The notes under the pieces were generated by a model. That model ran no database searches. It was not told the DNA's origin and saw only the letters and a program-made list of their open reading frames with translations. Shown here one piece after another: positions 16,990 to 25,414 of a DNA stretch of 64,000 bases. A program made the position numbers and the translations under genes. The stretch's first letter is position 1, and every line of letters starts with the position of its first letter. Source of the stretch: Nocardia neocaledoniensis (GTDB lineage Bacteria; Actinomycetota; Actinomycetes; Mycobacteriales; Mycobacteriaceae); assembly GCF_003182135.1 (NCBI RefSeq), contig NZ_QGTL01000014.1:124001-188000 (forward strand), written 5' to 3'.

Positions 16990-18291
16990 CTAGCCGGGTG
17001 CGCCGACCCGATGGTTCGCCAGATGGCTCAGCACCGCCTGATTCGCCTCCCATCCGTCCGGGAACTTCACCGGCACGCCGAGGTGCACGGGTTCAGCGGA
17101 GGGATGCGCGTCGAGGAGTTCGGGAATGCCGGCGCGGCCGACGAGGATGCACGCGTGCCGGTGGCGGGAGGCGAGCACGCACAGCCGCCCCGCCTCCAGA
17201 TGGAACGCGCTCGCGTCGCGCCGGCCGGAGAGCGGGTGCAGGACGAGGGTGACGTCGTATTCGCGGCCCTGCAGCCGATTGGCGGTGTCGACGGTGATCG
17301 CTTCGGCGGCGGTGCCACGCAACGCCGTCCGGACCGCGTCGGCCTGGTCCCGATGCGCGGTCCCGATCGCGACCCGCTCGGCCGTGACCGCGTGACTCCC
17401 CGACTCCGAGTGCGCGGTGGCGCCCCGTTCGAGCAGCCTGGCGGCGATCGTCGCGAGCGCGGCGACCGCCTCGCGGTCGGTACGCAAAGTGTGCCGGGCG
17501 GGCAATTCGTACCAGCCCCAGCCGGTTTCGGCCGCCTGCTCGAGCACCGCGTCGACCGGTCCGCCCATGCCGCGGGTCCCGAAATCCAGGCGCCGGTCAC
17601 CGAAGCCGGTGCCGGATTCGAACCCGGTGAAGGGGTAGAAGGCCCTCGAGACCACCGGGGCCGCCGTCGCGGGCAGCCGCCAGGAGACCGGCAGTCGATG
17701 GATCGGGATGTTGCCGTTGTTGGCCAGCATCACGGTGACCGCACTCATGGTGGGGTCCCAGGTGAGCCCGGCCCAGCGCGCGGTCTCGACGGTGGCGAAC
17801 GGATCGAGCTGACCGGGATCACCGACGAACAGGCCGCGATCGAAACGATTCGCGATGCGCAACAGCATGTCCGAGCGCATCTGATAGGCCTCGTCGATGA
17901 TCGCGTGCGACCAGCTGCCCTCGGTGACGGTGGCCCACTTGGCCGCGGTCCCGATGACGATCGTGCGGTCGGCGAGATCGCCGGGCTTGGTCGCGACGCG
18001 CACGTTCGCGTGCCGGTCGACGCGTTCGCTGGTCACGTACATCGAGCTGGAGAGCCGTCCGATGCGCAGGCCGGGGTCGGCGCCGGCGAGACGGTCGATG
18101 AGGTCGTCGACCTGCTCGTTGGTCTGGGCGACGATCATCCGCTGGTCACCGTCCTCGGCGAGCTGCCTGGCCGCGCGCACCACCAGCGTCGACTTGCCCG
18201 CGCCCGGTGGGGAATCCACGACGAGCGCGCGATGGCTCTCGTCGCGCAGATCACTGAGAATGCCTGCGACGGCCTCGTCCGCGGCGCTCAC
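16990..18291 (-). CDS. SF1 (Upf1/Dna2-like) helicase, last gene of four-gene cassette
   Basis: A compact 433-residue P-loop ATPase. Motifs occur in SF1 order: Walker A SPPGAGKST near residue 30, an Ia-like IVAQTNEQVDDL, motif II HAIIDEAYQM near 135, motif III FVGDPGQLDPF near 160, SWRLP, motif V VDTANRLQGREYDV near 350, and a divergent motif VI LASRHRHACILVGR. The VDT...QGREYD form points to the Upf1/Dna2 subgroup rather than UvrD. GTG 18291 overlaps the previous stop by four bases (GTGA), which sets this start rather than longer open frames. Probably unwinds DNA or RNA for the cassette nuclease. Confidence 0.82.
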   Translation of the reverse strand: MSAADEAVAGILSDLRDESHRALVVDSPPGAGKSTLVVRAARQLAEDGDQRMIVAQTNEQVDDLIDRLAGADPGLRIGRLSSSMYVTSERVDRHANVRVATKPGDLADRTIVIGTAAKWATVTEGSWSHAIIDEAYQMRSDMLLRIANRFDRGLFVGDPGQLDPFATVETARWAGLTWDPTMSAVTVMLANNGNIPIHRLPVSWRLPATAAPVVSRAFYPFTGFESGTGFGDRRLDFGTRGMGGPVDAVLEQAAETGWGWYELPARHTLRTDREAVAALATIAARLLERGATAHSESGSHAVTAERVAIGTAHRDQADAVRTALRGTAAEAITVDTANRLQGREYDVTLVLHPLSGRRDASAFHLEAGRLCVLASRHRHACILVGRAGIPELLDAHPSAEPVHLGVPVKFPDGWEANQAVLSHLANHRVGAPG

Positions 18292-19769
18292 TCCAGCTCC
18301 TCGCCCTCGTCGTCGGTGGGTGGCGTCCACTCCGGTGGCGGACCGCCGTGCGTCCACGGGGTGTCCTCGCGCGCGGGCAGATTCAGCTGACCGTTGAACG
18401 GTGACGGCTTGAACCGGGCGAAGCCGAGCACCTCCTCGGCGGCGGGCACCGAGCCCGGCTCGGCGACGAGCTTGCGGCCCATCCCGCCGGAGAGTTCGAG
18501 AACCAGGGTGTCGCCCTCGATCTCGACGACGACCCCGCTCTGCTTGGGCCGTTCCACGCAGGTCAGCTCCTCGCCGAGGGTGGCGGTGAACGGGTCGCTG
18601 GTCCGGATGTGGATGTGCGGCCGCAGTTTCGGGCGCGCCCCGGACCGGTCGATCCGGTCCGGTTCGCTGTGGATCACCGTCCCGCGGAACGCGGCGCCGG
18701 TGACGCGGTGCTCGAGCATGAGCAGCGGATCGTCGAACGCGCACTGGGCCTGCAGCGCCTCGAGCGCGCGCTCGCGTTCCAGCAGCTTGCGGACCGCGCG
18801 CACGGCCGGATCGCGCCGCGCCTGCGGCACCCCCTCGGCCACCTCGGCCGCGAAGTAGGAGAACGCGCCGCGATCGTCGGTCCACCGGTTCTCGACACTG
18901 GCGCCCTCGGGCAGCGCGCGCAGCAGCTCCAGCGCCCGCCACATGAGCCGCCAGGTGGGTTCGAGCTGTCCGCGCAGCGAGCGCTCCAGCCGTTCGGCGG
19001 CCACCGATCTCGCGTTCTCGTCGGCGGCGGTGTTGTAGGCGGTGATCAGCGGCGCGAGTTCCTCGTTGTCGAAGCCGGGATCGGTGGCCGGGCCCGCGGG
19101 CGGGGTCTGCAGCGGGTCCTCGGCGATCGCGGCGGCTTCGGCGCCGGTGTACCCGCGCGGCGGGTCGATCCAGCCGAGCAGGGCCGCGAGATTGCCGTCC
19201 TCCAAGGCGGATTGGCCCGAGGCCCAGTGCTGGGCCAGGACCGTGGTCATCGCGGGCAGCACCGCGGAGCCGGGGTGTTCGGCGCGGTCACCGAACCAGG
19301 TGAGCCAGCGGCCGAGCAGCGGGATCGACTCGGGCACCGCGTTGTCGCCCTCGGTGCGATGGAAGCGCACCGAACGGCCCAGCAGTTTCAGGAAGTTCAC
19401 GCCGCCGGGGTTCGGCGTCCACAGCTGCGGCGCGTCCAGGCAGCGGGTGTAGGTCTCCCCGGACTTGCTGGTGAGCTCCTCGGCCTCGGCCAGGAACGAC
19501 GCCACGTAGGGCAGCAGCACGTCGGCGAGCTGTTCGACGAAACGCAGCCGCAGCACCCGGTCGCGCGGCTGCGGCACGACCAGCACGTTCTGGTCGCCCG
19601 CCGTCGTGCCGATCATGATCGCCAGCGGTGCCGCCGCCTCGCCCGCCAGCCGCAACGGCACCGCGACCAGCGGCCGGTCCGCGAGGTGGACGTGCCGCAC
19701 CGCCGCGGTGGGCTGCGCGCGACCGGACCGGACGGCCTCGGCCTTGGCGAGGGCGGACAGCACACTCAT
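18288..19769 (-). CDS. Unrecognised 493-residue protein of the nuclease-helicase cassette
   Basis: I do not recognise this family. The protein is soluble, acidic, with no signal or membrane helix. The N-terminal ~130 residues look alpha/beta (VRHVHLADRPLVAVPL, LAIMIGTTAGDQNVLVVPQPRD); the middle is mostly helical; the C-terminal ~110 residues are beta-rich (FRGTVIHSEPDR, HIHIRTSDPF, GVVVEIEGDTLVLELSGG) and could be an OB or SH3-like fold for nucleic acid binding. The tail is proline- and acid-rich. It overlaps by four bases both the nuclease before it (ATGA) and the helicase after it (GTGA), so stoichiometric co-synthesis is expected. Confidence 0.75.
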   Translation of the reverse strand: MSVLSALAKAEAVRSGRAQPTAAVRHVHLADRPLVAVPLRLAGEAAAPLAIMIGTTAGDQNVLVVPQPRDRVLRLRFVEQLADVLLPYVASFLAEAEELTSKSGETYTRCLDAPQLWTPNPGGVNFLKLLGRSVRFHRTEGDNAVPESIPLLGRWLTWFGDRAEHPGSAVLPAMTTVLAQHWASGQSALEDGNLAALLGWIDPPRGYTGAEAAAIAEDPLQTPPAGPATDPGFDNEELAPLITAYNTAADENARSVAAERLERSLRGQLEPTWRLMWRALELLRALPEGASVENRWTDDRGAFSYFAAEVAEGVPQARRDPAVRAVRKLLERERALEALQAQCAFDDPLLMLEHRVTGAAFRGTVIHSEPDRIDRSGARPKLRPHIHIRTSDPFTATLGEELTCVERPKQSGVVVEIEGDTLVLELSGGMGRKLVAEPGSVPAAEEVLGFARFKPSPFNGQLNLPAREDTPWTHGGPPPEWTPPTDDEGEELE

Positions 19770-20875
19770 CCGGCGATCTCCAGCCGCAGGCGATGCGCGG
19801 TGCGCAGGATCGCGGTGATGTCGGCGTGCTCCGGCCCCGGTTCCAGGGTGCCGTCGGCGAGGCCGAGGACGGTGTCGATGTTGTCGATGCCGCCGAACTC
19901 GTCGCACACTCCGCGGCCGAGCGCGTCGACCGACCCGCAGGTACGCGCCTCGTCGCGGCAGGCGAAGGCGAGTTCACAGCTCGACATGCACTCCGGGGCG
20001 TACCTGGCCGGGATGGCGGCGATGGTCTTCTCCAGATCCTCGCCGGGCGCGAACGTCGCCTCGGGCGGGAGTATCTCGAGCAGGTCCGGGATGGCGGTGA
20101 GCCTGGTCAGCTGCCGGGAGACGACCGCGAGCTGCTTGCGCAGGTCGACCAGTTCGGCGGTCGGCCGGTTGGTGAAGTCCTTGGCGCACACCAGGATCGT
20201 GTTGTGCGAGACCAGCTCCGGTGACTGCCCGATCTCGGTCATCAGTTCGCGCAGCGCGATCACGTACACCGCGGACTGCCGCGCGGCGGCGGCGACCTGC
20301 GCGGGATCGGCCTGCCCGTCGATCACCGGGAACGCCTTGATCTCGACGACGTGGAACTTGCCGTCGAGCTGCACCGCGACCACGTCCGGCTCCAGGTACG
20401 CGGTGGCCCCCGCGATGTCGAGGCGCAGCATGGGATGGTCGAACAGGGTGCCGTCGCCGGCGGCGATGCTGCTCGCGAGCAGTTGCTTGGTGCGCTGGTA
20501 GCGGACGGCGTTGCCGGTGTTCTCGCCCACCGAATTCAGGTCGTGATAGGCGACTTCGGGCAGCGTGAGGCCGAGCGTGTCGCGCAGCAGGGCCAGCAGT
20601 TCGGCACAGCCGTTGGCCTTCACCATCGATTCGAAGGCGTTGCCGCGGGTGATCGCGAACTGCGACTGACCGAATTGCGGTGGGAACCCGAGCGATTGGG
20701 CGATCACGGTCTTGTCCACCGCGACCGCGTCGAGCAGGGCGCGGCGCGCGCACCCCGGATTCGCGGTCAGCGCGGCGATCGTGCGGGCATTGTGCCTGGT
20801 CGCCGGCGCGGCGCCGCGCAACTGGTCCAGCTGTGCCGCGATCGTGCTCATGGGGCGTTCGCTCCGCTCGCTCAT
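19766..20875 (-). CDS. PD-(D/E)XK nuclease with possible Fe-S cluster (RecB/Cas4-like)
   Basis: A 369-residue protein with a PD-(D/E)XK core: an RGNAFES helix (about 78-84), LEPDVVAV with acid D164, and FHVVEIKAF with E178 and K180. Cysteine 42 near the N-terminus together with C300, C306 and C313 (and C296) near the C-terminus recalls the one-plus-three cysteine layout of 4Fe-4S nucleases such as Cas4, AddB and Dna2. The cluster is inference from spacing. ATG 20875 overlaps the previous stop (ATGA); ATG 20851 is an in-frame alternative. Paired with a separate Dna2-like helicase, it may form a split end-processing nuclease. Confidence 0.78.
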   Translation of the reverse strand: MSERSERPMSTIAAQLDQLRGAAPATRHNARTIAALTANPGCARRALLDAVAVDKTVIAQSLGFPPQFGQSQFAITRGNAFESMVKANGCAELLALLRDTLGLTLPEVAYHDLNSVGENTGNAVRYQRTKQLLASSIAAGDGTLFDHPMLRLDIAGATAYLEPDVVAVQLDGKFHVVEIKAFPVIDGQADPAQVAAAARQSAVYVIALRELMTEIGQSPELVSHNTILVCAKDFTNRPTAELVDLRKQLAVVSRQLTRLTAIPDLLEILPPEATFAPGEDLEKTIAAIPARYAPECMSSCELAFACRDEARTCGSVDALGRGVCDEFGGIDNIDTVLGLADGTLEPGPEHADITAILRTAHRLRLEIAG

Positions 20876-21663
20876 GTCACCTCGATTCGTCGCCGGTCGG
20901 CCACCCCCAGCCGAACACCGAATAGTTGCGCGGCCGGGTCGGCCAGTTGGCCGGCCGCCCGGCGCGCGGCCGCACGCCGGGCGCGCGCGTCCTCGTCCTC
21001 GTGGACCGCCAGCTCGGCGCGGGCGGCCTCGATCACCTTCGCCGGATCGAGCGCGTCCGGACCACCCGACACGCCGGGAATCGAGGTGGCCAGTCGCCAC
21101 AGCAGCCTGGCGCCCGCCTCGCCCGGATGGACCGAAAGATGTTCGGCCAGGCGGATCGCCGAGGTCAACAGGCCGACGCGCGGGCTCAGCGGCCCGACCA
21201 TCCGGCGTTCCAGCGGCCACGAACTCACCGCCATCACCCCGCGCGCGGGAGACAGCAGATCGGTGGTGAGCGCGGCGCACAGGTAGTACGGGCGGGCGTA
21301 GGGCGCGGAGCGGAAGGATCGTTCCTCGTCGCGGCGCAGGCTGGTGAGCCGGGCGGGCTGGAGTTCGCCGGAGAAGAAGGCATCGTGGGTGGCCAGTACC
21401 AGTTTCGGCGCGGACGGCACCGACAGCAGGGTGAGCGCCCGGTGCACGTGCTCGCGGACAGGTACGGCGGGGGCGTCGGTGTGCTCGGGGGCGTCGGGCT
21501 CGGCGGCGGAGCCGAGTACCACGGCGTCCCAGGCGGATTCGGCCTGGCGCAGGCGGGTGCGCAACTGCCGGGCCGTGGCCCGGTCACCGGACGCCGCGGC
21601 GCGGCGCACCTCGGCCCGGAGCGCGGCGATGCGCGTCTCCAGCTCCTCGGCCGACTCCGTCAC
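20872..21663 (-). CDS. Coiled-coil protein, first gene of nuclease-helicase cassette
   Basis: A 263-residue protein of unknown family. Residues about 3-45 form a charged coiled coil (EELETRIAALRAEVRRAA...RQLRTRLRQAE). The centre has VPSAPKLVLATHDAFFSGELQPAR and PYARPYYLCAALTTDLLSPARGVMAVSSWPLERR, which look like a folded alpha/beta domain; the C-terminus is a helical basic region. There is no membrane segment. GTG 21663 is preceded by a TACGCT hexamer at seven bases, so the cassette transcript is probably leaderless and starts here. Confidence 0.72.
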   Translation of the reverse strand: MTESAEELETRIAALRAEVRRAAASGDRATARQLRTRLRQAESAWDAVVLGSAAEPDAPEHTDAPAVPVREHVHRALTLLSVPSAPKLVLATHDAFFSGELQPARLTSLRRDEERSFRSAPYARPYYLCAALTTDLLSPARGVMAVSSWPLERRMVGPLSPRVGLLTSAIRLAEHLSVHPGEAGARLLWRLATSIPGVSGGPDALDPAKVIEAARAELAVHEDEDARARRAAARRAAGQLADPAAQLFGVRLGVADRRRIEVT

Positions 21664-21670
21664 GAGCGTG

Positions 21671-21676
21671 AGCGTA
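21671..21676 (-). promoter_or_regulatory. -10 hexamer of the nuclease-helicase cassette
   Basis: Minus-strand TACGCT is followed by seven bases and the GTG at 21663, the leaderless arrangement. Confidence 0.5.
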
Positions 21677-21686
21677 TTCAGAGGTT

Positions 21687-21716
21687 CCAGTATTGTCCAG
21701 TGATTGCCAGTATTCG
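21687..21716. repeat. Three tandem 10-bp repeats over the cassette promoter
   Basis: On the plus strand CCAGTATTGT, CCAGTGATTG and CCAGTATTCG follow each other without gaps, so CCAGT recurs every 10 bases, one DNA turn. They lie 24-53 bases upstream of the cassette start codon and cover the expected -35 region, suggesting an operator for a protein binding cooperatively on one DNA face. Confidence 0.6.
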
Positions 21717-21787
21717 CGGCGAGATTGCCGCGTGCCGCGCCGGTTTCGTTCGATGCCGGTGACGCGCCGACCGGGCGGGTTGCCGGT

Positions 21788-22399
21788 TCAGCCGCGGAAC
21801 CACATGGGCAGCAGCGTCGGTCCGTCCTCGGGCAGCACGATCGGTTCGCCCGCCCGCGCGAACCCCTGCCGGGCGTAGAGCCGCGACGAGCGTTCCGTAC
21901 TGGCCTCCAGGAACGCCGACTCCCCCGCCGCCGCGAATCCCGCGAGCCGCTCGGCCAGGATCGCCCCGCCCGCGCCCTTCCCGCGATGCTCGGGCACCGT
22001 CACGATGACGTGCAGGTAGTGGTGCGGGAATTCGCGCGGGTGCGCGTCGGCGACTGCCGTCGAGACCGCCGCCATCCGCCGCGCCGAGACATTGTCCGGC
22101 ACCGTCGCGGCCATCGCCCGCACCTGCGCGGCCTCGGTGACGAACCGGTCGGCGGAGGTGGCGTGCTGCCACAGCGACACCGCCCAGATCTCGTCCTCGG
22201 TGCCCGCCACCCACACCTCGTCCTCGGCCATCGAGTTCGCGACGAACTGCGGGACGTGGACGGTCCGGTACGCCTCCTCGACGGCCGGGTCGCCCGCCTT
22301 GATCCAGGTCGCCACCACCTCGTCGGCGCTGCCGACCACGAAGGCCTCGGTCACCGCGGCGAGTTCCTCGGGCCCGGCCCGCCAGACGTGCGGATTCAT
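21788..22399 (-). CDS. GNAT-family N-acetyltransferase
   Basis: A 203-residue acetyltransferase. The acetyl-CoA loop reads VPEHRGKGAGGAILAERL near residue 145, followed by AFLEASTERSSRLYARQGF, the usual beta5-alpha4 region. The N-terminal part has AFVVGSADEVVATWIKA and WVAGTEDEIWAVSLW. Substrate unknown. ATG 22399 has an AGGAG ribosome site. Confidence 0.85.
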   Translation of the reverse strand: MNPHVWRAGPEELAAVTEAFVVGSADEVVATWIKAGDPAVEEAYRTVHVPQFVANSMAEDEVWVAGTEDEIWAVSLWQHATSADRFVTEAAQVRAMAATVPDNVSARRMAAVSTAVADAHPREFPHHYLHVIVTVPEHRGKGAGGAILAERLAGFAAAGESAFLEASTERSSRLYARQGFARAGEPIVLPEDGPTLLPMWFRG

Positions 22400-22487
22400 C
22401 ACTCTCTCCTCTGCGTGAACAGCGTTCGTGCCAGCCAATCTAGGAGTGACACAGCACCATGGCGACAATTTCGTCACACTGGTTCGT

Positions 22488-23291
22488 GTGCGGAAAACGA
22501 CGTCGTGCGCGCACTGTGGACGCGAGGTGATCCAGGCCGAGCGCGGCCGGGCGCGCCGCTACTGCTCACGCTCGTGTCAGGGGCGCGCCTATCGCGCGCG
22601 CCGGGACCGGCGCCCACCGATGCGGCGCGCTCGCCCCGCCCGGCTCACCACCGTCCACATCGCGGCCACCGCCGTCGACGTCGCCGACCGCGACGGACTC
22701 GACGGCCTCACCATGCGCCGCCTCGCCCGCGAGCTGGGCGTCGCGACCGCCGCGCTCTACCGCTACTTCCCCGACCGCGAGGCCCTGCTGGCCGCGATGA
22801 CCGAGCTGGCCCTCGACGAGACACCCGCGCCACCGCCGGCCACCGACTGGCGGGCGACCCTGGCCGCCGAGGCGGAGGCCGAGTGGCGGCTCTACCGCCG
22901 TCATCCGTGGGTGCTCCCCGTGCTCGCCCGCACCCGGCCGCCGCTGGGCCCGACGCTGTTCGACTCACTGGAACGGGCCTTCGCGGCGCTCGACGATCTC
23001 GACCTGAGCACCACCGAGATGCTCACCGTCTACCTCGCCTACTCCGGCATGGTGCAGGGCCTGGCGCTGATGTGGACCAGCGACCGCGGCGACCACCTCG
23101 GACCGGGCAGCGGCGAGACGCTGCCCGCCGAACTGGCCGAACTCCTCGACCCACGCGTGCGCCCGGCCCTGCACCGGGTGTTCGCCGGCACACCGCACCT
23201 CGCCGAGCTCTCGTTCGACGAACTGCTCACCGCCGGTATCGGACTGCTGCTCGACGGCGTCGCGGTGCGGCACCCGGGCGCCACCGAATAA
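22488..23291 (+). CDS. TetR-family regulator with N-terminal zinc ribbon
   Basis: A 267-residue repressor. Residues about 7-35 carry CAHCGREV...RYCSRSCQGRAYRARR, a treble-clef-like zinc ribbon that adds a second possible DNA contact. The TetR helix-turn-helix follows (LTMRRLARELGVATAALYRYF, about 85-105) and then an all-helical C-terminal ligand domain of the TetR_C type. Starts at GTG 22488, divergent from the GNAT gene by 88 bases, so autoregulation and control of that gene are possible. Its stop codon is eight bases before pepA. Confidence 0.85.
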   Translation: MRKTTSCAHCGREVIQAERGRARRYCSRSCQGRAYRARRDRRPPMRRARPARLTTVHIAATAVDVADRDGLDGLTMRRLARELGVATAALYRYFPDREALLAAMTELALDETPAPPPATDWRATLAAEAEAEWRLYRRHPWVLPVLARTRPPLGPTLFDSLERAFAALDDLDLSTTEMLTVYLAYSGMVQGLALMWTSDRGDHLGPGSGETLPAELAELLDPRVRPALHRVFAGTPHLAELSFDELLTAGIGLLLDGVAVRHPGATE

Positions 23292-23294
23292 CCT
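23289..23294 (+). promoter_or_regulatory. -10 hexamer for pepA, leaderless
   Basis: TAACCT, which begins with the TAA stop of the TetR gene, ends six bases before the pepA ATG. Confidence 0.5.
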
Positions 23295-23300
23295 GGGGCA

Positions 23301-24812
23301 ATGACCGCTGTTGCAGATCGTTCACTCGGACCGGAACTGGCACGTATCGAAACCATCAGCCCGGACACCGACGTGCTGGTGATCGGGTTGACCTCCTCGG
23401 AGAACGGCCCGGCCATCGTCCCCGCCGACCTGTTCGGCGACGTGCTCACCCCCGAGGTCCGCGCGGAACTGCTCGACGCCCTCGGCGCGGTCGGCGCGAA
23501 GGGCAAGCCCGAGGAACTCACCAGGGTGCCCGCGCCCGCCGCGCTCGCCGACGTCACCAGCGTGCTCGCGGTCGGTCTCGGCGCGGCGGAGAAGCTCGAC
23601 GCCGAGCAGGTGCGCCGCAGCGCCGGTGTCGCCGGGCGTGCGCTCAGCGGCACCGAACTGGTGGCGACCACCCTGTCGGGCATCGACCTGTCGGCCGCGG
23701 CCGAGGGCTTCTACCTCGGCGCCTACACCTTCACCACTTTCAAGTCGGCCAAGAGCGCGCCGAAGCCGGACGAGCAGCCGGTCGTGCGCGTCGAACTGCT
23801 GGTTCCCGAGCCGGAGTTCGGCGTGCTGGAACTGCTCCGCGCCCAGCTCGTGGCCGAAGCCGTCGCCACCGCGCGCGATTTCGTCAACACCCCGCCGAGC
23901 GCGCTGTACCCGGCCGAATTCGCCGACCGCGCCCGCCTGCTCGCCGAGGCCGCCGGGCTCGAGGTCGAGGTGCTCGACGAGAACGCGCTCGCCGCGGGCG
24001 GTTACGGCGGCATCATCGGCGTCGGCCAGGGCTCGGCCCGGCCGCCGCGGCTGGTGCGCATCACCTACGCGGGCGGGCCGAAGAAGATCGCGCTCGTCGG
24101 CAAGGGCATCACCTTCGACACCGGCGGCATCTCGATCAAGCCGGCGGCCAACATGGAGAACATGACCTCCGACATGGCCGGGGCCGCGGCGGTCATCGCG
24201 ACCACCCTGCTGGCCGCGCGACTCGGGCTGCCGGTCACCGTCACCGCGACCGTCCCGATGGCCGAGAACATGCCCTCGGCTACCGCGCAGCGTCCCGGCG
24301 ATGTGCTCACCCAGTACGGCGGCACCACCGTCGAGGTGCTCAACACCGACGCCGAGGGCCGCCTCATCCTGGCCGACGCGATCGTGCGCGCCGCCGAGGA
24401 CGAGCCCGACTACCTGATCGACGTCGCCACCCTCACCGGCGCGCAGATGGTCGCCCTCGGCACCCGCACCCCGGGCGTGATGGGCACCGACGAATTCCGC
24501 GACAGGGTCGCCGCGATCTCGCGCGCCGTCGGCGAGAACGGCTGGGCGATGCCGCTGCCCGCCGAGCTGCGCACCGACCTCAACTCCAAGGTGGCCGATC
24601 TGGCCAATGTCGCCGCGCACCGCTGGGGCGGCATGCTCTCGGCGGCGCTGTTCCTCAAGGAGTTCGTGCCCGAGGGCGTGCAGTGGGCGCACCTGGACGT
24701 GGCCGGTCCGGCCTACAACACCGGCGGCCCGTTCGGCTACATCGGCAAGGGCGGCACGGGTGTTCCGGTGCGCACCCTGATCACCGTGATCGAGGAGATC
24801 GGGGCGGAGTAG
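23301..24812 (+). CDS. pepA: Leucyl aminopeptidase (M17)
   Basis: A 503-residue cytoplasmic M17 aminopeptidase. The catalytic domain holds GKGITFDTGGISIKP near residue 265 with the metal-binding lysine and aspartate, ENMTSDMAGAAAV, and the signature NTDAEGRLILADA near 350. N-terminal ~160 residues form the variable domain. It removes N-terminal residues from peptides using two metal ions, probably as a hexamer. In mycobacteria the orthologue (pepB) lies in the same neighbourhood between gcvT and dlaT. Confidence 0.97.
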   Translation: MTAVADRSLGPELARIETISPDTDVLVIGLTSSENGPAIVPADLFGDVLTPEVRAELLDALGAVGAKGKPEELTRVPAPAALADVTSVLAVGLGAAEKLDAEQVRRSAGVAGRALSGTELVATTLSGIDLSAAAEGFYLGAYTFTTFKSAKSAPKPDEQPVVRVELLVPEPEFGVLELLRAQLVAEAVATARDFVNTPPSALYPAEFADRARLLAEAAGLEVEVLDENALAAGGYGGIIGVGQGSARPPRLVRITYAGGPKKIALVGKGITFDTGGISIKPAANMENMTSDMAGAAAVIATTLLAARLGLPVTVTATVPMAENMPSATAQRPGDVLTQYGGTTVEVLNTDAEGRLILADAIVRAAEDEPDYLIDVATLTGAQMVALGTRTPGVMGTDEFRDRVAAISRAVGENGWAMPLPAELRTDLNSKVADLANVAAHRWGGMLSAALFLKEFVPEGVQWAHLDVAGPAYNTGGPFGYIGKGGTGVPVRTLITVIEEIGAE

Positions 24813-24813
24813 C

Positions 24814-25158
24814 TCAGCCCTCCTGCTCGCGGGCCCGCCGCTGCTCGACGCGGCGGCGGGCATCGTAGTCGCGCATCCGCTGCGGATAGCCGGTCTTGTT
24901 CACGTCGTACACCGGAATCTTCAGCGCACCGGCGAGTCGCCGCGCGCCACGCTCACCGACGATCCGGCGGGTCCATTCGCCGTCCACGGCGACCAGAACC
25001 GCTGTGACATCAGTCACAGTCGTCTTGGGTTCGATGAAGGCTTCGACGCCGCGCCGCGAGCGCGCCCACTCGGCGAGCGCGGCGATCTCCGACGCCTCAC
25101 CGCGCGCGACTGTCCTGCTCCGGCCGCGCCCACCGCGGAAACGATCCAGCAAACCCAC
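24814..25158 (-). CDS. Conserved hypothetical protein, 114 residues
   Basis: A basic protein starting GLLDRFRGGRGRSR. The body contains ALAEWARSRRGVEAFIEPKTTVTDVTAVLVAVDGEWTRRIVGERGARRLAGALKIPVYDVNKTGYPQRMRDYDAR, a compact alpha/beta fold found in many actinobacterial genomes but without known role (described only in pieces here). GTG 25158 is preceded by AGGAGG at nine bases. It converges on pepA with a one-base gap and is divergent from sucB. No catalytic motif stands out. Confidence 0.75.
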   Translation of the reverse strand: MGLLDRFRGGRGRSRTVARGEASEIAALAEWARSRRGVEAFIEPKTTVTDVTAVLVAVDGEWTRRIVGERGARRLAGALKIPVYDVNKTGYPQRMRDYDARRRVEQRRAREQEG

Positions 25159-25414
25159 CGGTAACAACCTCCTGCGTTGCGGCGGAAATCTGCTCACCGC
25201 CGTACATTCCATGGTGCCAGCTCTGCCCGGATCGCCGCCCTGCGCCACAGCGGCGGCGAGCGAGTGCAAGGATGGTTGCCGGAACAAGAACCAACGATTC
25301 CCGGGTGCCCTGCCGAGGCCGGTGGGGTGGATGCTCGCCGCGACCCGCGACGGGTGTCTGCCGGAAACGAAGCACTGTTGTATTACCCGTCGAACAGTCG
25401 AGGAGTCAGAGAAC

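Noticed and set aside
21704..24868. 1054-codon plus-strand frame
   Set aside because: Spans GNAT, TetR and pepA genes in the wrong frame; the product is Arg/His/Pro-rich shadow sequence.
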